The translations under genes were made by a program, and so were the position numbers. DNA of 5,095 nt from Kangiellaceae bacterium (lineage in GTDB: Bacteria; Pseudomonadota; Gammaproteobacteria; Enterobacterales; Kangiellaceae), in assembly GCA_030590405.1 (NCBI GenBank), contig JAUUYO010000227.1:1-5095 (forward strand), read 5' to 3'. Shown piece by piece: positions 1-4,654 of the stretch. The notes beneath the pieces were generated by a model that did not search any database, was not told where the DNA came from, and was given only the letters and a program-made list of their open reading frames with translations. The stretch's first letter is position 1. The number at the start of each line of letters is the position of its first letter.

Positions 1-622
1 AAGTCTGCAGGTTTACTATGGTAAGGATAAGTCCAGAAAACAGACTTATAAAGAGATGGTTGATGCGGTATTGAATGAAGTTCGGGCTGGGAAAAATGTC
101 TGTGGGATTTTTTATGGTCATCCGGGGGTATTTGCTTATGTGCCTCATCAGATGTTAAAAGAGGCTCTCTCTGAAGGATATAAAGCAATCATGGAGCCAG
201 GAATTTCCGCAGAAGATTGTTTAATTGCTGATTTAGCTATCGATCCAGGAAAATACGGTTGTCAGCAGTATGAAGCAAGTCAGTTTATGTTCTATAAGAG
301 GGTTATTGATCCAAGCGCCTATTTAATACTGTGGCAAATAGGGGTTGTAGGTGATTTAAGCTATGGAATAGAAGTCACTGGCGCTAAGTATCGAAAATTA
401 TTATTGTCGTTATTGTACGAACACTACCTGGAAAATCATCAAGTGATTTTATACGAAGCGGCCACATCACCACTTAAAAAAATAAGAGCTGAACACCTGA
501 CTTTGTGTCAACTAGTTGATGTTGAACTGAAAGACTATACAACATTAGTGATCCCACCAGCTCGACCAATGCAAAAGAACAGCGAGCTAATTAATAAAAT
601 CAAAGCTATTTCGCTTGATTGA
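1..622 (+). CDS. Borosin-type peptide backbone alpha-N-methyltransferase (SonM-like, tetrapyrrole methylase fold), N-terminus missing
   Basis: Predicted SAM-dependent enzyme that methylates backbone amide nitrogens of a RiPP precursor in the cytoplasm. The frame is open from base 2, so the ATG at 56 is internal: the codons before it read YYGKDKSRKQTY, which fits the conserved active-site stretch of the family. About 206 residues are visible and roughly 55-60 N-terminal residues should lie upstream. Counting from the ATG at 56, the hallmarks are FYGHPGVFA (19-27, the SAM-site GHPG loop), MEPGISAEDC (46-55), EASQFMF (73-79), LWQI (92-95), ILYEAA (131-136) and LVIPPA (164-169). The Arg and Tyr of RxxxTY fit the catalytic Arg/Tyr pair described for SonM and OphMA. 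The further upstream catalytic Tyr cannot be assigned confidently. These motifs are shared with SonM as I recall it. The fold also occurs in tetrapyrrole (corrin/siroheme) methylases, but the adjacent precursor gene and the overall motif match favour a borosin enzyme. No precursor peptide is fused at the C-terminus, unlike fungal OphMA. Confidence 0.88.
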   Translation, partial: SLQVYYGKDKSRKQTYKEMVDAVLNEVRAGKNVCGIFYGHPGVFAYVPHQMLKEALSEGYKAIMEPGISAEDCLIADLAIDPGKYGCQQYEASQFMFYKRVIDPSAYLILWQIGVVGDLSYGIEVTGAKYRKLLLSLLYEHYLENHQVILYEAATSPLKKIRAEHLTLCQLVDVELKDYTTLVIPPARPMQKNSELINKIKAISLD

Positions 623-643
623 TAGGTTATTCTTTTCTATTAT
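615..643 (+). promoter_or_regulatory. Candidate internal sigma70 promoter for the precursor gene
   Basis: TTGATT (615-620) and TATTAT (638-643) are separated by 17 bp, matching the -35 consensus at 4 of 6 positions and the -10 consensus at 5 of 6. Transcription would start near 650, giving a leader of about 33 nt before the precursor ATG. It overlaps the last codons of the methyltransferase. The DNA is AT-rich, so chance matches are likely; support is sequence only. Confidence 0.35.
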
Positions 644-682
644 TAGAACCCCCTGTTTGAAATTTTTTAAGGAATAACAAAA

Positions 683-979
683 ATGAAAGATATTATCGGT
701 TTTTTGGAAGAATTGGGTAAAAATGCAGACCTTAGATTAGACAGAGTTGATTTTGAATCTATATTGAATAATGATGATTTTGACGCTGAAGCTCGGAATG
801 CTATTTTGAATAGTGATCAAAAGGCACTCGAGATGTTGTTAAATGCCCGTTCTAAGATTGTTTGTATGTTAGTTCCTGCTGACGAAGACGAAGACGAAGG
901 TGAAGATGACAAAGAGGAACCTGCTGAAGATAATACTATTTCAGTAAATCAAGAAAAACGATTTTCACAAGTTTGTTGA
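683..979 (+). CDS. Split-borosin precursor peptide (SonA-like, borosin-binding domain plus core)
   Basis: Predicted RiPP precursor and substrate of the methyltransferase encoded 60 bp upstream. The ATG at 683 is preceded by AAGGA (669-673) at 9 nt. Residues 1-52 resemble the helical borosin-binding domain of SonA: FLEELGKNADL (7-17) parallels its FFTQLGQDAQL, and the stretch from A40 to L52 aligns without gaps to its last helix. A short linker leads to the hydrophobic segment KIVCMLVPA (58-66), the probable core. Carrying the ungapped alignment forward puts M62 and V64 on the residues methylated in SonA (L63 and I65, from memory). Residues 67-83 are almost entirely Asp/Glu, and the protein ends in a short polar tail with a terminal Cys (C98). 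At 98 residues it is longer than SonA (71, from memory), the excess being this tail. There is no transmembrane segment or signal peptide. The family assignment is recognised from sequence; methylation is inferred. Confidence 0.82.
   Translation: MKDIIGFLEELGKNADLRLDRVDFESILNNDDFDAEARNAILNSDQKALEMLLNARSKIVCMLVPADEDEDEGEDDKEEPAEDNTISVNQEKRFSQVC
881..898 (+). repeat. Three tandem GACGAA hexamers encoding (Asp-Glu)3
   Basis: Three perfect copies of GACGAA lie in frame within the precursor gene and encode D67-E72 of the acidic tail. The flanking GGTGAAGATGAC continues the acidic codon pattern imperfectly. A unit like this could expand or contract by slippage without shifting the frame. Confidence 0.85.
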
Positions 980-2727
980 TTTTGTGGAAGTTTCTAATAA
1001 AGCTCACCTATTGCGTGAGCTTATTTCTATATAGCGAATTAACTTGGACGCTTGAATTAGAACAAATTGATGAACAACTTAAACAAGCGGATTCTCTCAA
1101 ATCTTCCGATAGTGAAATGTTTTCAGAAATCCTCCTTACAATTGAGCCAGAATTTAACAAGTTATCAAATAAGCAAAAATATTATTTTCTTTATCTAAGT
1201 GGATATTCGAGTGCTTACAAAGGTAAAGTAAAAGATGCTATCAGTAAATACAAACATGTAGAAAAAAATAGCGAAGATACTGAATTGCGGTATAGAGCTA
1301 GCTTATCACTTGCAAATCTATACGCATTAAAAAAAAATTGGCAAAATGGCTTTGAGTATTTAGAATATATCTCTAATGAATACCACAAAATCTTAAATGT
1401 AGATATTAGACACCAAGGGTTAATAGCAGCGGCGATTTTCTATAATGAATTAGAGCAATATGAGACTACCAAAATTTTTACCCGCAGATTACTTGATGAA
1501 CAAGTTACGGGGAGAAATCTCTGCATGACACTGGGTGTGAAACTTAAAGCAGAGCTCTCAACCTCTAATCTCGATTCTTTGGAACAAGAAATACTGAATG
1601 CAATAGACACATGTGTCAAGATAAATGAATTGGTTGTTGTAAACGTCTTAAGAACATATCTTGCTTCTTACTACCTGACAAAAAATAACCCAGAACGAGT
1701 AATTGAATTATTAGAAAGTCATATTAAGGAAGTTAAGGATAGTCACTATCAATTTTTAATTGTTGAAACTAGTAGTTTACTTGCGAAGGCGTATTTAGAA
1801 ATTAAAGATATTGATAACGCGGAAAAATATGCGTTAATTGTGACAAGCTATAAAGATACAAACCAGTATTTAAAGACAATGGTTAATGCTTATGAAGTAC
1901 TTTCTGTAATAGCTAAACAGAATAAAAGTTTTGATTCAGCATTCGCCTACCAGGACAAATACATACAATCTAAAGAATCACTTTTCGAACAAACTAAAGC
2001 CAAACAACTCGCAGTAGAATCCGCCAAACATCGCGCCGTCGAAAGAGATAACCAAATCGATTTATTAAACCAACAAAACCAAATTCTACAACTAGAGAAA
2101 AATATATCAAAAAAAGAAGCCACAGCCAATCGCTGGATCATCAGCCTGTTAATTCTCAGCGTCTCACTAATGATTTTATGGTTATTCTACATAAAACGTT
2201 CCCAGCAACGTCTAAAATACCTCGCCGAATATGATGGCTTAACTCGAGTCTGCAATCGCACCCATTTTACCGAAAGTGCCACTACGGTTTTAAAAACACT
2301 ATCAAAATCTAACTTAACCGTTAGTTTAATTATGTTCGATTTAGATCATTTCAAAAAAATAAATGATGCATTTGGACACTTTGCTGGCGATAAAGCCTTA
2401 CAATTAGCGGCCCACTCATGCTCCAGCTGTGCGCGTAAGGTTGATATTTTTGGCCGAATTGGGGGCGAAGAATTTGCCATTGTTTTGCCGGGTTGTGACA
2501 AAGAACAAGCAATGAAAATTGCAGAAGAGTGCCGTCAAAAGCTTAATCAAATCAACCTTAAAGAATCCGGGTGCGATATTCCTGTGAGCGCCAGTTTTGG
2601 AGTCACCGAAACCCAGTCTAGTGGATACGATCTAAAAGACTTGATGGCACATGCCGACGAAGCAATGTACCAGGCAAAAAACAAAGGTCGTAATCAGGTT
2701 ATCTTCTGGGAAGATGCTGCCGCCTAA
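973..2727 (+). CDS. Membrane diguanylate cyclase: hydrophobic leader, TPR-like sensor, TM helix, GGDEF domain
   Basis: Predicted to condense two GTP into cyclic di-GMP at the inner membrane in response to a signal sensed by its N-terminal half. Residues 1-26 form a hydrophobic leader, a signal peptide or anchor without a clear cleavage site. Residues about 27-340 are helical and TPR-like (for example LRYRASLSLANLYALKKNW, 105-123). Residues about 341-385 are a Gln/Lys-rich coiled coil, 388-407 a transmembrane helix, and 415-580 a GGDEF domain. The domain looks active: FDLDHFKKIND (455-465), GH..GD (468-473) and GGEEF (497-501). R488-D491 is an RxxD inhibitory site placed five residues before GGEEF. 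Start choice: no in-frame ATG exists before codon 49, and that one would remove the leader, so TTG at 973, 976 or 982 (or GTG 1015) is needed. TTG 976 gives a TTGA overlap with the precursor stop. No strong ribosome binding site is visible. The specific signal is unknown. Confidence 0.88.
   Translation: MLILWKFLIKLTYCVSLFLYSELTWTLELEQIDEQLKQADSLKSSDSEMFSEILLTIEPEFNKLSNKQKYYFLYLSGYSSAYKGKVKDAISKYKHVEKNSEDTELRYRASLSLANLYALKKNWQNGFEYLEYISNEYHKILNVDIRHQGLIAAAIFYNELEQYETTKIFTRRLLDEQVTGRNLCMTLGVKLKAELSTSNLDSLEQEILNAIDTCVKINELVVVNVLRTYLASYYLTKNNPERVIELLESHIKEVKDSHYQFLIVETSSLLAKAYLEIKDIDNAEKYALIVTSYKDTNQYLKTMVNAYEVLSVIAKQNKSFDSAFAYQDKYIQSKESLFEQTKAKQLAVESAKHRAVERDNQIDLLNQQNQILQLEKNISKKEATANRWIISLLILSVSLMILWLFYIKRSQQRLKYLAEYDGLTRVCNRTHFTESATTVLKTLSKSNLTVSLIMFDLDHFKKINDAFGHFAGDKALQLAAHSCSSCARKVDIFGRIGGEEFAIVLPGCDKEQAMKIAEECRQKLNQINLKESGCDIPVSASFGVTETQSSGYDLKDLMAHADEAMYQAKNKGRNQVIFWEDAAA
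976..979 (+). other. TTGA stop-start overlap between precursor and diguanylate cyclase genes
   Basis: The TGA stop of the precursor (977-979) overlaps a TTG codon (976-978) in the cyclase frame. This has the geometry of the common ATGA coupling junction but with a weak start codon. A second TTG lies directly before it at 973. It suggests translational coupling with low cyclase output, but a coincidental TTG cannot be excluded. Confidence 0.4.
1000..1030 (+). terminator. Terminator-like hairpin just downstream of the borosin precursor
   Basis: AAGCTCAC (1000-1007) and GTGAGCTT (1015-1022) form a perfect 8-bp stem with a 7-nt loop, followed by the T-rich run ATTTCTATAT. It begins 20 nt after the precursor stop, where an intrinsic terminator for a borosin operon would be expected. 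The T-run is interrupted and the stem is only half GC, so termination may be partial. It lies inside the first codons of the cyclase frame. Confidence 0.45.
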
Positions 2728-2765
2728 ACGCCTGCCCAACTCGAATCAGCATCCCAGCAAAGCGC

Positions 2766-2794
2766 TTGATTGTCTCCAAATAATCGATTAACAT
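2766..2794 (+). promoter_or_regulatory. Candidate sigma70 promoter for the AhpD-like/TRAP binding protein unit
   Basis: TTGATT (2766-2771) and TAACAT (2789-2794) are spaced by 17 bp; each matches consensus at 4 of 6 positions. The predicted start near 2801 falls within the palindrome described separately. This is the only sizeable gap upstream of the two-gene unit, so a promoter is expected here, but the exact boxes are a weak match. Confidence 0.3.
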
Positions 2795-2797
2795 GTG

Positions 2798-2809
2798 TTG
2801 CATATGCAA
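2798..2809. promoter_or_regulatory. Perfect 12-bp palindrome TTGCATATGCAA, possible operator
   Basis: TTGCAT followed by ATGCAA is a perfect dyad with no spacer, 25 bp before the AhpD-like start codon and just downstream of the candidate -10 box. A dimeric regulator bound here would block transcription start. A second small palindrome, ACATGT (2791-2796), sits next to it. No specific regulator is recognised and no regulator gene lies in the window. Confidence 0.4.
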
Positions 2810-2822
2810 TAATGTTTTAATT

Positions 2823-2827
2823 AAGGA
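2823..2827 (+). promoter_or_regulatory. Ribosome binding site AAGGA fixing the AhpD-like start at 2835
   Basis: AAGGA lies 7 nt before ATG 2835. The alternative in-frame ATG at 2793 has no comparable site, would add 14 poorly conserved-looking residues, and lies inside the probable promoter. The downstream start is therefore chosen. Confidence 0.8.
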
Positions 2828-2834
2828 AACCATC

Positions 2835-3428
2835 ATGGCCCATATACAACCCCTCGATAAATCAGTGACCCCGGAACTTGCCGAAGATTTCGCTATATTT
2901 GAAGATATTCTCGGATTTGTTCCCAATAGCCTGTTAACCATGCAAAGAAAGCCAGAAATGGTAAAGGGGTTCGGCGTACTGACTAAAGCTGTTATGTCAA
3001 AAACTGGAGAGGTCGATCTCGGCTTTATGCGTTTAATTGCCCATTTCGCAAGTCGCGCTGCAGGATGTCAATATTGTGAAGCCCATTCTTTAATCGCCGC
3101 TAATATCCACGGCGTTTCTCAGGAAAAATTGGATGCAATTTGGGAATATCAGTCAAGCGAGCTGTATTCAGACGCAGAAAGAGTTGCACTCGATTACGCT
3201 CTTGCAGCCGGATCGGTCCCCAATGGAGTCACTTCCGAATTGATGGATCGTATGAAACAACACTGGAGTGAGAACCAAATAGTTGAAATTTTGGGCGCTG
3301 TCTGTTTATATGGTTTTTTAAATCGCTGGAATGACTCCATGGCCACTGACCTTGAAGCTTCGCCTGCGGCAATGGGTGAGCGAGTTTTAACCAAAGGTGG
3401 ATGGGATGGCGGTAAACATGTAAGCTAA
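2835..3428 (+). CDS. AhpD-like / carboxymuconolactone decarboxylase family protein with CxxC motif
   Basis: A 197-residue all-helical cytoplasmic protein of the AhpD/CMD superfamily, probably a thiol-based peroxidase- or disulfide-reductase-type enzyme; the real substrate is unknown. The core motif is GCQYCEAHS: C78 and C81 form the redox CxxC and H84 follows two residues later. AhpD itself has C-x2-C-x3-H, so the His spacing here is one shorter by direct reading. FVPNSLLTM (28-36) and FLNRWNDSMATDLE (161-174) are typical of the longer single-domain members of the family. There is no signal peptide. The TRAP binding protein gene starts 34 bp after its stop with no visible terminator between, so the two are probably cotranscribed. 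That suggests a link to metabolism of the imported acid or to redox protection, but it is not proof. True carboxymuconolactone decarboxylase activity is unlikely, given the CxxC and the absence of other protocatechuate-pathway genes. Confidence 0.85.
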   Translation: MAHIQPLDKSVTPELAEDFAIFEDILGFVPNSLLTMQRKPEMVKGFGVLTKAVMSKTGEVDLGFMRLIAHFASRAAGCQYCEAHSLIAANIHGVSQEKLDAIWEYQSSELYSDAERVALDYALAAGSVPNGVTSELMDRMKQHWSENQIVEILGAVCLYGFLNRWNDSMATDLEASPAAMGERVLTKGGWDGGKHVS

Positions 3429-3462
3429 AAAAGCTAAACCCTAAATAAGGTAAAAAACAATA

Positions 3463-4545
3463 ATGAAAAGACGTGATTTTGTGGCAGCTGCTGGGGCAGC
3501 GACTCTTCTTGGTGCATGTGGTCAAACAAAAGATTGTGCAACGGGCGAGGCGGATGCTTCTGCCCAAACACAAGAAACCATCAACTGGACTATGGCAACC
3601 ACCTGGCCTCCGGGATTTCAAGGACTCGGAACTGGTGCAGAATATCTTGCCGAGCAAATCAATAAACTCAGCAATGGTCGAATAAAAGTTAAAGTCTATG
3701 GTGCGGGAGAGTTAGTTCCTGCGCTACAAGTGTTCGATGCAGTCTCATCGGGCAGTGTGGAAATGGGTCATGGCGCTTCTTATTATTGGAAAGGTAAATT
3801 ACCCGCCGCTTCTTTTTTTAGCTCGGTTCCCTTTGGACTCAATGCTCAGGAAATGAATGGCTGGTTGCTCAAAGGCGGCGGGCTGGAATTATGGCAGGAG
3901 CTTTACGCCCCCTACAACTTGATCCCGATGCCAGGTGGCAATACCGATATTCAGATGGCTGGTTGGTTTAATAAAGAAATTAATAGCATGGAAGATATTA
4001 AAGGCTTAAAAATGCGGATCCCCGGTCTTGGCGGTGAAGTGCTTAAAAGGGCTGGCGGTACTCCAGAATTAATCGCTGGTGGTGAAATCTTTTCTGCGCT
4101 GGAAATGGGACGGATTGATGCCGCGGAATTTGTAGGCCCCTACAACGATTTAGCTTTTGGTTTTTATAAAGCGGCTAAGTATTATTATTATCCGGGATGG
4201 CAAGAACCGGGGGCGACTTTAGAGGCAATCATCAATAAAGACGCAATGGAGCAATTGCCTGATGATCTTCAGGAGATTGTTCGCACTGCGTGTTTGGTTG
4301 CTAATACTGATATGCTGGCCGAGTTTTCACAAAAAAATAGTGAGGCGCTCAAAATCCTGGTGGAAGAGCATTCGGTTGAGCTAAAAAAATTGCCCGATGA
4401 TGTACTGAATCGATTCAAACAAATTTCTGAAGAGTTGGTCGCCGAGCAAGGTGAGCACGATGAGTTGTCAAAACGAATTTATCAGTCGTATCTGAGTTTT
4501 AAAGGCCTGTCGCTTGAGTGGCGAAAAATTAGTCGGAGTTTGTAA
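3463..4545 (+). CDS. TRAP transporter solute-binding lipoprotein, DctP family (TakP-like)
   Basis: Binds an organic acid in the periplasm and delivers it to a TRAP membrane permease. The ATG at 3463 is preceded by TAAGG at 12 nt. The leader carries a twin-arginine motif (KRRDFV, 2-7) and a lipobox LGAC with Cys at 19, indicating Tat export and lipid anchoring. The mature part starts with a short acidic linker and then shows the family hallmarks: WTMATTWPPGF (42-52), GGNTDIQMAGWFNKEI (158-173), GLKMRIPGLGGEV (181-193) with the ligand-carboxylate Arg at R185, GGEIFSALEMGRIDAAEFVG (206-225), and a Tyr-rich YYYYPGWQEPG (240-250). This set fits the TakP branch, whose characterised member binds 2-oxo acids such as pyruvate; related proteins take lactate or other hydroxy acids, so the ligand here is uncertain. 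Length (360) is normal. The large permease gene faces it on the opposite strand. Confidence 0.93.
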   Translation: MKRRDFVAAAGAATLLGACGQTKDCATGEADASAQTQETINWTMATTWPPGFQGLGTGAEYLAEQINKLSNGRIKVKVYGAGELVPALQVFDAVSSGSVEMGHGASYYWKGKLPAASFFSSVPFGLNAQEMNGWLLKGGGLELWQELYAPYNLIPMPGGNTDIQMAGWFNKEINSMEDIKGLKMRIPGLGGEVLKRAGGTPELIAGGEIFSALEMGRIDAAEFVGPYNDLAFGFYKAAKYYYYPGWQEPGATLEAIINKDAMEQLPDDLQEIVRTACLVANTDMLAEFSQKNSEALKILVEEHSVELKKLPDDVLNRFKQISEELVAEQGEHDELSKRIYQSYLSFKGLSLEWRKISRSL

Positions 4546-4622
4546 AGTGACTAATCTGGTTAAATCTGGAATAATCAGTTGAATATAACCAAATACATTC
4601 AGCCTAAAAATAACTAAATCTT

Positions 4623-4654
4623 AACCTCCAGCTCCTAGGGTCTGGAGGTTTTAT
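4623..4654. terminator. Convergent intrinsic terminator
   Basis: AACCTCCAG (4623-4631) and CTGGAGGTT (4642-4650) form a perfect 9-bp stem with a 10-nt loop. On the plus strand it is followed directly by TTTTAT (counting the last stem bases), serving the binding protein unit. On the minus strand it starts immediately after the permease stop codon and is followed by a T-rich stretch further on (AAGATTTAGTTATTTTT). It probably ends transcription from both sides. The rest of the 4546-4650 gap shows no gene. Confidence 0.8.

Noticed and set aside
56..58. ATG at 56 as start of the methyltransferase
   Set aside because: The frame is open back to the window edge and the upstream codons encode conserved RxxxTY-type active-site residues, so the start lies outside the window.
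1947..2141. Small minus-strand open frame within the cyclase
   Set aside because: It is a shadow of the Gln/Lys-rich coiled-coil coding sequence.
2744..2771. Imperfect inverted repeat (AATCAGC...GCTTGATT) after the cyclase as a terminator
   Set aside because: The stem needs a bulge, is short, and has no T-run after it.
2793..2834. Upstream ATG for the AhpD-like protein (14 extra residues)
   Set aside because: No ribosome binding site, and the segment overlaps the promoter region and palindrome; ATG 2835 has AAGGA at good spacing.
2699..2941. 80-residue minus-strand open frame across the gap before the AhpD-like gene
   Set aside because: It overlaps the cyclase end, the probable promoter and the AhpD-like start, and shows no family motif or good ribosome binding site.
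3422..3438. Direct repeat AAGCTAAA around the AhpD-like stop codon
   Set aside because: Two 8-bp copies in A-rich DNA can arise by chance, and no function is apparent.
3229..3657. 142-residue open frame on the minus strand
   Set aside because: It runs antisense across the 3' end of the AhpD-like gene and the start of the TRAP binding protein, both strongly supported. Its translation is low-complexity Ser/His/Cys-rich with no recognisable motif.
4557..4591. TGGTTA...TAACCA dyad and repeated ATCTGG in the gap after the binding protein
   Set aside because: Only 6 bp of AT-rich stem with a large loop; the 9-bp hairpin at 4623-4650 is a far better terminator.
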